A stretch of DNA of 64,000 nucleotides from Nocardiopsis ansamitocini (lineage in GTDB: Bacteria; Actinomycetota; Actinomycetes; Streptosporangiales; Streptosporangiaceae). The notes below the pieces were generated by a model. The model saw only the letters and a program-made list of their open reading frames with translations. It was not told where the DNA came from and did not search any database. The DNA is taken from positions 1-64,000 of the forward strand of contig NZ_BSQG01000010.1 in assembly GCF_030268225.1 (NCBI RefSeq), in the 5' to 3' direction. The translations under genes were made by a program, and so were the position numbers. Below are positions 19,370 through 28,402 of the stretch, piece after piece (position 1 is the first letter of the stretch; every line of letters begins with the position of its first letter).

Positions 19370-19514
19370 AGATCTGTCCGGTGTCGACCCCCGGATCCTC
19401 GTCGGGGACCTTGGGGGCGGGCGGGGCGGGGGCGGGGGCGGGGAACCACGTCTCGACGTCGATGGCGGGGCCGGGGTCGTCGGTGCGGGGCTGGTCGGGG
19501 TCGAAGTCGCTCAT
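19368..19514 (-). CDS. Small acidic proline-rich protein, 48 residues
   Basis: Starts ATG AGC GAC TTC GAC CCC GAC and encodes an acidic, proline/alanine-rich peptide (MSDFDPDQPRTDDPGPAIDV, then PAPAPAPPAPK and a VPDEDPGVDTGQI end). It has strong third-position GC bias and runs from 50 bases after the acetate kinase gene to exactly the terminator. This supports a real last gene of the operon. No family is recognised, the peptide is probably disordered, and no good ribosome binding site is seen. Confidence 0.4.
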   Translation of the reverse strand: MSDFDPDQPRTDDPGPAIDVETWFPAPAPAPPAPKVPDEDPGVDTGQI

Positions 19515-19563
19515 GACCGCGAACTTACCCCGCGGCAGCGCGCCCCACTCGGTGAACCCCGAC

Positions 19564-20658
19564 TCACCGTGCCCGCAGCGTCGTGCGCGTCTCCTCGGCG
19601 ACCTGGACTTCCTCCCTGGCGGTCAGGACCAGGACACGGACCCGCGACCCCGATCCGGTGACCTCGGCGTCGCCTCTTGCGGCATCGTTGGCGGTACGGT
19701 CCAGGCGCGCCCCCAGGAAGCCCAGTCCGTCGAGCGCTCCGGCGCGTACCCGGGGCTGGTGTTCGCCGATCCCCCCGGTGAACACCAATGTGTCCAGGCC
19801 ACCCAGGGCGGCGGCCATCGCCGCGATCTTGGCGCGCAGCCGGTGCAGGTACACCTCCACCCCCAGGACCGCGTCGCGGTCGCCGGCGTCGGCCCGCGCG
19901 GCGACGGCACGCATGTCGGAGTCGCCGGTGAGCCCGACCAGCCCTCCTTCGCGTTCCAGTCCCGTGTTCAACTCCGCCTGGTTCAGGCCGCCGTGTCGCA
20001 GCAGCCACACCAGCAACCCCGGATCCACGTCGCCGCTCCGGGTGGCCATGACCAGCCCTTCCAGCGGGGTGAACCCCATGGTGGTGTCGACGCTTCGACC
20101 GTTGCGTACCGCGGCCAGGGAGGCGCCCGCCCCCAGGTGGGCGATGACGAGGCGGCCGGGGTCGGTGCCGGCCAGTTCCGCGGCTCGGCGCGCGGCATAG
20201 GCGTAGGAGAGGCCGTGGAAGCCGTACCGGCGGACCCCGAGCCGCTCGCGCCAACGGGCGGGGACGGCGTAGGTGGCCGCGGCTGCGGGGAGTCCGGCGT
20301 GGAAGGCGGTGTCGAAGCAGACCGCCTGAGGTGTGCCCGGCGCCAAGTGCTGGAGCGCGTCGATCCCGGCCAGGGCCTTGGGCTGGTGCAGTGGGGCAAG
20401 GTCGGTGAGGGCGCGCAGCCGCTCCAGCACGGCCGGGGTGACCAGTGCCGGACCGGTGAAGTCCGGGCCGCCGTGCACGACGCGGTGCCCGATCGCGTCG
20501 AAGGCGCCGAACCCCAGCAGGGCCTCCTCCATCGCACCGGCCGAGACCGTGCCCTCCACCCCGGTGAGGTCGTGGCTGTCGGTCACCTCGTTGTGGTGGT
20601 CCAGCAGCCGCAGTTTGACGCTGCTGGACCCGCAGTTGACCACCAGGACCCGGGTCAC
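19564..20658 (-). CDS. ackA: Acetate kinase
   Basis: A 364-residue acetokinase. Family motifs in order are: [15 protein letters not shown] at the N-terminus (phosphate loop), IGHRVVHGG (substrate arginine region), YGFHGLSY (the second acetokinase signature), HLGAGAS and FTGGIGEH (adenosine binding). It converts acetyl phosphate and ADP to acetate and ATP. The start is a GTG whose GTGA overlaps the stop of the phosphoketolase gene, so the two are translationally coupled. Together they turn sugar phosphates into acetate plus ATP without a phosphotransacetylase. It is somewhat shorter than the usual 390-400 residues. Confidence 0.92.
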   Translation of the reverse strand: MTRVLVVNCGSSSVKLRLLDHHNEVTDSHDLTGVEGTVSAGAMEEALLGFGAFDAIGHRVVHGGPDFTGPALVTPAVLERLRALTDLAPLHQPKALAGIDALQHLAPGTPQAVCFDTAFHAGLPAAAATYAVPARWRERLGVRRYGFHGLSYAYAARRAAELAGTDPGRLVIAHLGAGASLAAVRNGRSVDTTMGFTPLEGLVMATRSGDVDPGLLVWLLRHGGLNQAELNTGLEREGGLVGLTGDSDMRAVAARADAGDRDAVLGVEVYLHRLRAKIAAMAAALGGLDTLVFTGGIGEHQPRVRAGALDGLGFLGARLDRTANDAARGDAEVTGSGSRVRVLVLTAREEVQVAEETRTTLRAR

Positions 20659-23036
20659 GGCGTGTGCTCCCAACGCCAGTCCCGGATGTCGGGGGCGTCC
20701 TCGCCGTGCTCCCGCGTGTACGCGCGGCAGCGCAACCGCTCGTCGACCATGCGCTGGCGCAGGTGCGCGGCGCGCACGCCCAGGTCGGGGACCCGATCGA
20801 TGACGTCCATCACCAGGTGGAAGCGGTCGAGGTCGTTGAGCATGACCATGTCGAAGGGCGTGGTCGTGGTGCCCTCCTCCTTGTATCCGCGCACGTGCAG
20901 GTTGGCGTGGCCGGCACGGCGGTAGGTGAGGCGGTGGATGAGCCACGGGTAGCCGTGGAACGCGAAGATCACCGGCTTGTCGGTGGTGAACAGCGCGTCG
21001 TACTCGCCGTCGCTCATGCCGTGCGGGTGCTCGCCCTCGGTCTGTAGCCGCATGAGGTCCACGACGTTGACGAAGCGGACCTTGAGCTGCGGAAGGTTGC
21101 GGCGGAGCAGGTCGGCGGCGGCCAGTGCCTCCAGGGTCGGCACGTCGCCGGCGCAGGCCAGGACCACGTCCGGCTCGTCGGCGGCGTCGCTGCTGGCCCA
21201 TTCCCAGATCCCGGCGCCGCGCGTGCAGTGGGCGATCGCCGCGTCCATGGGCAGGTAGTCCAGGCTGGGCTGCTTGCCGGCGATCATCACGTTGACGTAG
21301 TCGCGGGAGCGCAGGCAGTGGTCGGCGGTGGACAGCAGGGTGTTGGCGTCCGGCGGGAGATACACCCGCACGATCTCGGGTTTCTTGTTGATCACGTGGT
21401 CGATGAAGCCGGGGTCCTGGTGGCTGAACCCGTTGTGGTCCTGGCGCCACACGTGCGAGCTGAGCAGGTAGTTGAGCGAGGCGATCGGGCGCCGCCACGG
21501 CAGGTCGCGGCTGACCTTGAGCCATTTGGCGTGCTGGTTGAGCATCGAGTCCACGATGTGGATGAACGCCTCGTAGGAGTTGAACAGGCCGTGGCGCCCG
21601 GTGAGCAGGTAACCCTCCAGCCACCCCTGGCACAGGTGCTCGCTGAGGACCTCCATCACCCGGCCGCGCGGGCCGAGGTTCTCGTCGGTGGGCAGCCGGG
21701 CCGTGTTCCAGGCCCGGTCGGTGGCCTCGAAGACCGCGCCGAGGCGGTTGGAGGCGGTCTCGTCGGGGCCCATGATGCGGAAGGTGTCGGGGTTGGCGCG
21801 CACGATGTCGCGCAGGAGGCCGCCGAGCACCTTGGTGGCCTCCGACGTCGCGGTGCCGGGTTCGGTCACCGTGACCGCGTAGTCGCGGAAGTCGGGGAGG
21901 CGCAGGTCCTTGAGCAGCAGTCCGCCGTTGGCCCGCGGGTTGGCGCTGATGCGGCGCTCCCCCGCCGGGCTCAGCGCGGTGATCTCGGCGAAGGGCGCCC
22001 CGTTGTCGTCGAACAGTTCCTCGGGCCGGTAGCGGTTGAACCACTCGATGAGCTGGGCACGGTGCTCGGGGTTGTCGCGGGTCCCGGCGAGGGGGACCTG
22101 GTGGGAACGCCACGTGCCCTCGACCGGCAGCCCGTCGACCTCCTTCGGACCGGTCCAGCCCTTGGGGCTGCGCAGGATGATCATCGGCCAGCGCACGTCC
22201 TGGCGTTCGCCGTCACGGCCCGCACCGATCCAGATCTCCTCGATCTGGTCCAGGGCCGCGTCCATCGCCGCGGCCATGCGGTGGTGCATGGTGGCCGGAT
22301 CGTCGCCGCTGACCAGGTGCGGTTCGTAGCCGTGGCCGCGCATCTGCGCGATCAGGTCGGCTTCGGGGATGCGGGCGAGCACGGTGGGGGCGGCGATCTT
22401 GTAGCCGTTGAGGTGCAGGATCGGCAGGACCGCGCCGTCGCGGGCCGGGTCGAGGAACCGGTTGGCCTGCCAGCTCCCGGCCAGCGGTCCGCTCTCGGCC
22501 TCGCCGTCGCCGACCACGGCGGCCACCACCAGGCCGGGGTTGTCGAAGGCCGCACCGTGGGCGTGGGACAGCGCGTAGCCGAGCTCGCCACCCTCGTGGA
22601 TGGAACCGGGGACCTCCGGGGCGACGTGGCTGGGCACTCCCCCGGGGAAGGAGAACTGGCGAAAGAGCCGCCGCATCCCCTCGGCGTCCCGGCCGACCTC
22701 GGGATAGATCTCGGAGTAGGTGCCGTCCAGCCATGCGGTGGCCACCGCAGCCGGACCTCCGTGCCCCGGCCCCACCACCCACATCACGTCGATGTCGCGT
22801 CGCAGGATCTGGTGGTTGAGGTGGGCGTGGATGAAGTTGAGGCCGGGAGTGGTGCCCCAGTGGCCCAGCAGCCGCGGCTTGATGTGCTCGGGCGAGAGCG
22901 GTTCGCGCAGCAGCGGGTTGTCCATCAGGTAGATCTGGCCGACGGAGAGGTAGTTGGCGGCTCGCCAGTAGAGGTCGATCCGGCGCAGCTCCTCGGGAGC
23001 GAGCCCCGGTATCTCCTGGGTCTGGGGGTGCGTCAT
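20655..23036 (-). CDS. xfp: Phosphoketolase (xylulose 5-phosphate/fructose 6-phosphate)
   Basis: A 793-residue thiamine diphosphate enzyme, the normal length for the family. The N-terminal part contains the phosphoketolase signatures [19 protein letters not shown] and [10 protein letters not shown] and the ThDP-Mg site [14 protein letters not shown]. Further on, [21 protein letters not shown] and [19 protein letters not shown] are diagnostic. It cleaves xylulose 5-phosphate (or fructose 6-phosphate) to acetyl phosphate and a shorter sugar phosphate. It overlaps ackA by 4 bases, giving a two-gene phosphoketolase shunt. Confidence 0.95.
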   Translation of the reverse strand: MTHPQTQEIPGLAPEELRRIDLYWRAANYLSVGQIYLMDNPLLREPLSPEHIKPRLLGHWGTTPGLNFIHAHLNHQILRRDIDVMWVVGPGHGGPAAVATAWLDGTYSEIYPEVGRDAEGMRRLFRQFSFPGGVPSHVAPEVPGSIHEGGELGYALSHAHGAAFDNPGLVVAAVVGDGEAESGPLAGSWQANRFLDPARDGAVLPILHLNGYKIAAPTVLARIPEADLIAQMRGHGYEPHLVSGDDPATMHHRMAAAMDAALDQIEEIWIGAGRDGERQDVRWPMIILRSPKGWTGPKEVDGLPVEGTWRSHQVPLAGTRDNPEHRAQLIEWFNRYRPEELFDDNGAPFAEITALSPAGERRISANPRANGGLLLKDLRLPDFRDYAVTVTEPGTATSEATKVLGGLLRDIVRANPDTFRIMGPDETASNRLGAVFEATDRAWNTARLPTDENLGPRGRVMEVLSEHLCQGWLEGYLLTGRHGLFNSYEAFIHIVDSMLNQHAKWLKVSRDLPWRRPIASLNYLLSSHVWRQDHNGFSHQDPGFIDHVINKKPEIVRVYLPPDANTLLSTADHCLRSRDYVNVMIAGKQPSLDYLPMDAAIAHCTRGAGIWEWASSDAADEPDVVLACAGDVPTLEALAAADLLRRNLPQLKVRFVNVVDLMRLQTEGEHPHGMSDGEYDALFTTDKPVIFAFHGYPWLIHRLTYRRAGHANLHVRGYKEEGTTTTPFDMVMLNDLDRFHLVMDVIDRVPDLGVRAAHLRQRMVDERLRCRAYTREHGEDAPDIRDWRWEHTP

Positions 23037-23140
23037 GGGCGTCCGTCCTCGTCTCGATCGGGTGTGGCGTCCCTGCTCTGGCCGCCCCCGTGCCGGGCGT
23101 GCGGGACCTTCGTCACGGATGGCTCGGTGCCGAGGCCGGT

Positions 23141-23545
23141 TCAGGCCCGGGCCCGACGGGTCCGATCACGGTTGGCGTCGCGCAGTGCCTCGACGAGCTG
23201 GGCCTTCGTCATCTTGGAACGCCCCCGGACCCCGAGTTGGCGGGCCCGGGCGTAGAGGTGGCCCTTGGCGGCGTTCGCGTCCACGCCCTCCGCGGTGGGC
23301 AGGTCCCTGCCTCTTCCAGCCTCGGGGTTGGCCGCCTGCGCGTCGGAGGGCCCCTTCTCCCGCTTGGGTTCCCAGCGGTCGCCGACCTTCTCGAAAGTGT
23401 GCTTGAGCGCGGCCATTGCGGTGCGGTGCGCGCGCTCGCCCTCCCCGTACGTCCCTACCGCGGAGTCGTGGGCCTTGGCCCACGTGCGCTGCGCCTTGCG
23501 GGGCGAGCGGCGCAGCGTCTCGGGCATCTCCTGCTCGGCGGGCAT
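23141..23545 (-). CDS. ChaB family protein with C-terminal Rho_N-like domain
   Basis: A 134-residue protein. Residues about 8-65 match the ChaB family ([20 protein letters not shown], then [20 protein letters not shown] and RWEPK). In E. coli ChaB is described as a regulator of the ChaA cation antiporter, though its action in actinobacteria is not established. The last 40 residues ([20 protein letters not shown], then KAQLVEALR) look like a Rho N-terminal/SAP-type nucleic-acid-binding helix module, a common partner of actinobacterial ChaB. It stands alone between xfp and a divergent dehydrogenase. Confidence 0.75.
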   Translation of the reverse strand: MPAEQEMPETLRRSPRKAQRTWAKAHDSAVGTYGEGERAHRTAMAALKHTFEKVGDRWEPKREKGPSDAQAANPEAGRGRDLPTAEGVDANAAKGHLYARARQLGVRGRSKMTKAQLVEALRDANRDRTRRARA

Positions 23546-23741
23546 GGGCCCCTCCTCGGTCCGGGCGTCGCGGGGTACACGCGGCGGCTACCAATTCGCG
23601 GCACTCGCAAACCCGCGCCGCACCCGCCCGGCCGAGGCCGCCGTGTTTCCCCTGGCCGAACCGGGACAGCCGTACACGTGCACCCACGGACACGGCGGTC
23701 CGACACCGCCCTGTCCGACACGCATCGACGGAAGAGGAACT

Positions 23742-24920
23742 ATGCGCGCGCTCACCTGGCACGGGCCACGGGATGTCCGGGTGGACACCGTCCCCGACCC
23801 CGGCATCCAGGACCCCACCGACGCGGTCATCCGGGTCACCTCCTCCGGGATCTGCGGTTCCGACCTGCACCTCTACGAGGTGATGGGACCGTTCATGAAC
23901 CCGGGCGACATCCTCGGCCACGAACCCATGGGCGTGGTGGAGGCCGTGGGGGCCGACGTGACGAACCTGAGCCCCGGCGACCGGGTGGTCGTCCCCTTCC
24001 AGATCGCCTGCGGGCACTGCTTCATGTGCCACGAGGGCCTACAGACCCAGTGCGAGACCACGCAGGTCCGCGACCAGGGAATGGGGGCGCAACTGTACGG
24101 ATACACCAGTCTCTACGGCGCGGTGCCCGGTGGCCAGGCCCAATACCTGCGGGTCCGCCACGCCGACTACAACCCCATCAAACTGCCCGACGGGCCTTCC
24201 GACGACCGCTTCGTCTACCTCTCCGACGTGCTGCCCACCGCGTGGCAGGCGGTGCGCTACGCGTCGATCCCCCAAGGGGGAAGCGTCGCGGTACTGGGCC
24301 TGGGCCCCATCGGGGACATGGCGTGCCGCATCGCCCGGCACCTGGGCGCCGAGCAGGTGTTCGCCGTCGACCTGGTCCCCGAGCGGTTGGCCCGGGCCCG
24401 CGTGTTCGGTGCGCAGGCGTTCGACGTCAACGACGACGACCTGGTGGACACCATCCGCGAGCACACCGGGGGCCGCGGCCCCGACGCCGTCATCGACGCC
24501 GTGGGAATGGAGGCCCACGGCTCCCCCGTGGGCTCGGTGGCGCACAAACTGGCCGGCGCGCTTCCCAGGAGCGTGGGGGTCAAGCTGATGGGAACCGTGG
24601 GGGTGGACCGTCTCTCCGCCCTCTACCTGGCGATCGACCTGGTGCGCCGCGGCGGCACGATCTCGCTGTCGGGCGTCTACGGCGGGATGGCCGACCCGCT
24701 GCCCATGCTCACCCTCTTCGACAAACAGATCCAGCTGCGCATGGGGCAGGCCAACGTCAAGCGCTGGGTCGGCGACATCATGCCGCTGCTCGGTGACGAC
24801 GACCCGCTGGGGGTGGAGACCTTCGCCACCCACCGGCTGCCGCTGGAGGACGGACCCGACGCCTACGCGATGTTCCAGAAGAAGCGGGACGGCGCGGTGA
24901 AGGTGCTGCTCCAGCCCTGA
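23742..24920 (+). CDS. Zinc-dependent alcohol dehydrogenase (FdhA-like)
   Basis: A 392-residue medium-chain dehydrogenase. The catalytic zinc ligands are in GICGSDLHLYE and GHEPMG. The structural zinc site is a variant cluster, CGHCFMCHEGLQTQCE. The NAD-binding loop is VLGLGPIGDMACRIA, followed by the acidic residue in VFAVDLVPERL. It matches the subgroup annotated as zinc-dependent or glutathione-independent formaldehyde dehydrogenases. The start ATG at 23742 follows GAAGAGGAA. Substrate is probably a small alcohol or aldehyde, but the sequence does not fix it. Confidence 0.8.
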   Translation: MRALTWHGPRDVRVDTVPDPGIQDPTDAVIRVTSSGICGSDLHLYEVMGPFMNPGDILGHEPMGVVEAVGADVTNLSPGDRVVVPFQIACGHCFMCHEGLQTQCETTQVRDQGMGAQLYGYTSLYGAVPGGQAQYLRVRHADYNPIKLPDGPSDDRFVYLSDVLPTAWQAVRYASIPQGGSVAVLGLGPIGDMACRIARHLGAEQVFAVDLVPERLARARVFGAQAFDVNDDDLVDTIREHTGGRGPDAVIDAVGMEAHGSPVGSVAHKLAGALPRSVGVKLMGTVGVDRLSALYLAIDLVRRGGTISLSGVYGGMADPLPMLTLFDKQIQLRMGQANVKRWVGDIMPLLGDDDPLGVETFATHRLPLEDGPDAYAMFQKKRDGAVKVLLQP

Positions 24921-25045
24921 CCCGCTGAACCCTCGGGCGCGCCGTTCCCAGGAAGTTCACACACTTTTGGCACGGAGTTCCGACATCGTCGGGGTTTCCT
25001 CTTCCTCATCCTGCCCACGCACGGTGATGAGGAGCGTGAAAACCC

Positions 25046-25966
25046 ATGTTCATCCGGTTCGGCGAGCGCGCGCGCCAGGCGCGCACCGGCAACGGTCCCC
25101 CGGTGGCCCCGGCCCCGACCGGGGCCGCCGACGACGCGCGCGGCCACTCACTGCGCGCGCCCAGCCCGCTGCACGCCTTCAACCGCTATGAGATCAAGTA
25201 CCTGGTGGACGCCGCCGTCGTGCCCGCGGTGCGGGCGGAACTGGCGGCCCGTATGTCCGCCGACGGGCACGGCGCGAACGGCGCCTACGGGGTGTGGAGC
25301 CTCTACTACGACACCCAGCACCTGCGCTTCTACTGGGAGAAGATCGAGGGCCTGAAGTTCCGGCGCAAGCTGCGTATCCGCCACTACGGCGACCATTCCG
25401 GGGTGGACGACGACACCGACGTGTTCGTCGAGATCAAGCAGCGCGTCAACCGGGTGACCCAGAAGCGGCGCGTGGCGATGCCCTACCACCGGGCCCGGGC
25501 GCTGTGCGACCGGCGCGAAGAGGTCGAGCACGCGCCGGGCGAACGGTTCCTGGTCCAGGAGATCCTCGACCTGGTCGTGCGGCTGGACCTGCGTCCCACG
25601 GCGATGACCGGCTACCAGCGCGAGGCGTTCGTCGGTACCGGGTCGGACCTGGGGCTGCGCGTCACCATGGACCACCGGGTGCGCGGGCGCGACCGCGACT
25701 TCGACCTGCGCGCCGAGACGCAGAACCGGTTCATCCTCCCGCCCGCGCGAGCGGTGCTGGAGGTCAAGGCCAACGAGCGGGTCCCCTACTGGTTGACCGA
25801 TCTCACCGCCCGCCACGGCCTCCAGGTCCAGCGCGTGTCCAAGTACTGCCAGTCCATCGAGGCGCACGGCCAGGCGCCGCGCTCGGTGTTCCACGTCCCC
25901 GCCGAGGATCCCGTCCTGGATTCCCGTCCCCTCCTTCCCCATTCCTCAGAAAGCGCGAACCGATGA
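25046..25966 (+). CDS. VTC domain protein (polyphosphate polymerase-like)
   Basis: A 306-residue VTC domain of the triphosphate tunnel metalloenzyme group, with alternating basic and acidic strands: HAFNRYEIKYLVDAA at the start, WSLYYDTQHLRFYWEKIEG, KFRRKLRIRHYG, FVEIKQRVNRVTQKRR and ARAVLEVKANERVPYW. In yeast Vtc4 this fold makes polyphosphate. The bacterial role, next to DUF4956 and CotH genes, is not proven. The stop codon overlaps the next start (ATGA), making this the first gene of a three-gene operon. GAGGAGCGTGAAAACC precedes the ATG. Confidence 0.8.
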   Translation: MFIRFGERARQARTGNGPPVAPAPTGAADDARGHSLRAPSPLHAFNRYEIKYLVDAAVVPAVRAELAARMSADGHGANGAYGVWSLYYDTQHLRFYWEKIEGLKFRRKLRIRHYGDHSGVDDDTDVFVEIKQRVNRVTQKRRVAMPYHRARALCDRREEVEHAPGERFLVQEILDLVVRLDLRPTAMTGYQREAFVGTGSDLGLRVTMDHRVRGRDRDFDLRAETQNRFILPPARAVLEVKANERVPYWLTDLTARHGLQVQRVSKYCQSIEAHGQAPRSVFHVPAEDPVLDSRPLLPHSSESANR

Positions 25967-26649
25967 ATCTCGACTTCACCCTCACCGACCTGTCGGGGAC
26001 GTTCAGCGTCACCGACGTCGTCCTCGCGCTGTCGTTGTCGTTCGTGCTAAGCCTGGCGGTCGCCTGGGTCTACCGCGCCACGCACCGCAACGTCTCCTAC
26101 AGCCAGAGCTACGTGCACACCCTGATCATCCTGGGCATGATCATCGCGTTGATCATGCTGGTGGTCGGCTCCAACATCGCCCGCGCGTTCGCGCTGGTGG
26201 GCGCCTTGTCGGTGGTGCGGTTCCGCAACGCGATCAAGGAGACCCGCGATGTCGGGTTCATCTTCCTGGTCATGGGAATCGGCATGGCGTGCGGCACCCG
26301 GTTCTACCTGCTGGCCGCGATCGCCGACGCCATGATCCTGGGTGTGATCATGCTGATGCACCGCTTCGACTGGTTCCACCTCGACGTCCAGCGCCAGGTG
26401 GTGAAGGTCCAGGTGCCCGCGGACGGCATGGACCACTCCGCGGCGGTACAGGACGTCCTGATCGCCCGTACCAAGGAGTTCGAGTTGATCAGCACCGAGT
26501 CCATCCGCGGCGGTTCGCTCACCGAACTGTGTTACACGGCCCGGTTGAAGCAGGGGGTCGCCCCCGGTGACCTCGTCACCGCGCTCAACGAGGTCACCGC
26601 GGGACAGCGTGCCACCGTCCTGACCGGCTACGACCAGACCGATATGTGA
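25963..26649 (+). CDS. DUF4956 membrane protein
   Basis: A 228-residue protein with about four membrane helices in the first 130 residues (VVLALSLSFVLSLAVAWVY; TLIILGMIIALIMLVVGS; VGFIFLVMGIGMACG; YLLAAIADAMILGVIML). Between them is the conserved cytoplasmic ALVGALSVVRFRNAIKETRD, the hallmark of DUF4956. A soluble ACT-like C-terminal domain follows. It overlaps both neighbours by 4 bases (ATGA and GTGA), so it should work with the VTC and CotH proteins, probably in polymer synthesis or envelope modification. Confidence 0.8.
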   Translation: MNLDFTLTDLSGTFSVTDVVLALSLSFVLSLAVAWVYRATHRNVSYSQSYVHTLIILGMIIALIMLVVGSNIARAFALVGALSVVRFRNAIKETRDVGFIFLVMGIGMACGTRFYLLAAIADAMILGVIMLMHRFDWFHLDVQRQVVKVQVPADGMDHSAAVQDVLIARTKEFELISTESIRGGSLTELCYTARLKQGVAPGDLVTALNEVTAGQRATVLTGYDQTDM

Positions 26650-28319
26650 TCGCCGTGGCCACCACGACACCACGGCCCACTCCAACGACTCCGCTGCACC
26701 GTCGGCTGCTGCGCCGCCTGCCCGTGCGGGTGCGCCACCACTGGCGGCTGCTCGCGGTGCTGGCCGCCGGGCTGATGGCCCTGGTGGTCCTCGCCGGGAC
26801 GGTGCGCGTGCACGCCTACGTCACCGGCGAGTCCCGCGAGAGCGCGAGTGTGGTCACCAACGACATCGAGGGCACCTCGGACGTGTTCGACGACTCGGTC
26901 GCCCACACCATCGAGCTGACCTTCAGCCAGGCCGACTACGACCGGATGATCGCGACGTTCTACTCCGACGGCGAGAAGGAGTACATCCCGGCCGACATCA
27001 CCATCGACGGCACGCTGATCACCGACGTCGGCATCCGCCTCAAAGGCAACTCCACCCTCCAGGGCCTGACCGACTCCGAGGGGCGGACCCCCTCCCTGGG
27101 TATGGGTGGCGGACCGCCCGAAGGGATGGAACTGCCGGAGGGAATGGAACTACCGGAAGGAATGGAACTACCGGAGGGGATGGGGCCGCCCGGCGGGTTC
27201 GCACCCGGCCAGGGCGGCCCCCCGGGAGCCCCTCCCGGGCAGGACGCCGACGCCCGGGGCGACGCGGACGGGGACGCGCCCGGTCCGGGCGGTCCGGGCG
27301 GACCGGGTGGCGGCATGGTCACCCTCTCTGTCGAGGAACCCGAGACACTGCCGTGGCTGGTGCGCTTCGACGAGTTCGTCGAGGGAGTGCGCTACCAGGG
27401 CCACCGCGAACTGGCGATCCGCCCGGCCAGCATGTCGGGAGCGGTAGCGCTCAACGAGGCGGTCGCGCTGGAGGCGATCGAGGCCGCCGGGGAACCCGCA
27501 CAGGACCACGCCTACTTCTCCGTGAGCGTCAACGGAAGCGCGACGACGCCCCGGCTGGTACTCGAACACCCCGACGAGGGGTACACCGACCGGCTCAACG
27601 GCGAAGGCGTGCTGTACAAGGCGCTCAGTACCGGCGGTTTCGACTATGTGGGCGAGGACCCCACCGACTACACGGAGGCGTTCAAGCAGATCAACCTGTT
27701 GGGCAGTCAGGACACCCAGCCGGTGATCGACCTGCTGCGGTTCGTGGCCGAGGCCGACGACGAGGAGTTCGCCGCCGAGCTGGACACGTGGGTGGACACC
27801 GACTCGCTGGCCCGTTACCTGGCGTTGCAGGAGCTGATGGGCAACTTCGACGACATATCCGGCCCGGGCAACAACTACTACCTGTGGTACGACCTGGACG
27901 ACCGGCGTTTCACGGTGGTCTCGTGGGACCTCAACCTGGCCTTCTCCGGGATAGGCGCCCTGGGGCCGGGCGGCCCCGACGAAGCGGGGGGCATGACCCC
28001 GCCGGAAGGCGGCCGGGGCCCCGCCGGGGACCTCATGGGCGACATGATGGGCGAAATGATGGGCGGCAACGCGTTGAAGGAGCGGTTCCTGGCCGACGAG
28101 GGGTTCGCCGCTCGGTACGCCGAGGCGTACGGCGACCTCTACCAGCTGCTCTACACCGGCGGCGTGCTGTTGGAGAAGCTGGAGGAGCAGGAGCGGGCCG
28201 CCGCCGAGGCATCGACCGACCCCGACCAGGTCGCGACGGAGGCCGCAGAGCTGCGCGCCCTCGTCCAGGACCGCGCGGCGTCCCTGCCCGAGGAGGTGGA
28301 CCCGGCCGACGTCAACTGA
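26646..28319 (+). CDS. CotH kinase family exported protein
   Basis: A 557-residue protein with a basic N-terminus and one membrane anchor (LLAVLAAGLMALVVLAGTV, about residues 35-53); the rest should be outside the membrane. The CotH fold is shown by DVGIRLKGNST, RFDEFVEGVRYQGHRELAIR, LNEAVALEAIEAAG and the metal-binding VVSWDLNLAF. In Bacillus, CotH phosphorylates spore-coat proteins. A low-complexity insert after residue 155 has perfect PEGMEL repeats and a PG-rich run, and a second Met/Gly-rich insert (DLMGDMMGEMMGGN) follows near residue 460. The GTG start overlaps the DUF4956 stop. A terminator hairpin follows. Confidence 0.8.
   Translation: MIAVATTTPRPTPTTPLHRRLLRRLPVRVRHHWRLLAVLAAGLMALVVLAGTVRVHAYVTGESRESASVVTNDIEGTSDVFDDSVAHTIELTFSQADYDRMIATFYSDGEKEYIPADITIDGTLITDVGIRLKGNSTLQGLTDSEGRTPSLGMGGGPPEGMELPEGMELPEGMELPEGMGPPGGFAPGQGGPPGAPPGQDADARGDADGDAPGPGGPGGPGGGMVTLSVEEPETLPWLVRFDEFVEGVRYQGHRELAIRPASMSGAVALNEAVALEAIEAAGEPAQDHAYFSVSVNGSATTPRLVLEHPDEGYTDRLNGEGVLYKALSTGGFDYVGEDPTDYTEAFKQINLLGSQDTQPVIDLLRFVAEADDEEFAAELDTWVDTDSLARYLALQELMGNFDDISGPGNNYYLWYDLDDRRFTVVSWDLNLAFSGIGALGPGGPDEAGGMTPPEGGRGPAGDLMGDMMGEMMGGNALKERFLADEGFAARYAEAYGDLYQLLYTGGVLLEKLEEQERAAAEASTDPDQVATEAAELRALVQDRAASLPEEVDPADVN
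27117..27181 (+). repeat. 18-bp tandem repeat inside the CotH gene
   Basis: About three and a half copies of an 18-base unit of the form CCGGAGGGAATGGAACTA, encoding PEGMEL repeats that run into PEGMGP. Copies differ only at synonymous bases, so recent slippage expansion under protein-level constraint is likely. Confidence 0.8.
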
Positions 28320-28337
28320 CCGGACCGTCATGGTCGC

Positions 28338-28382
28338 GGAGCCCCCGCGCGCCCCCAGGAAGGAGGGCCGTGCGGGGGCTCC
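28338..28382. terminator. Hairpin terminator between CotH and sensor kinase genes
   Basis: Arms GGAGCCCCCGC and GCGGGGGCTCC are perfectly complementary (11 bases) around a 23-base loop and are followed by TTTCC. It lies between two convergent genes and can end both transcripts. Confidence 0.65.
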
Positions 28383-28402
28383 TTTCCGTACGTGGTGACG
28401 GT

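Noticed and set aside
27117-27181. Short tandem repeat as a CRISPR-like or regulatory repeat
   Set aside because: The unit is 18 bases, has no spacers and stays in frame inside the CotH gene; it is a protein repeat.
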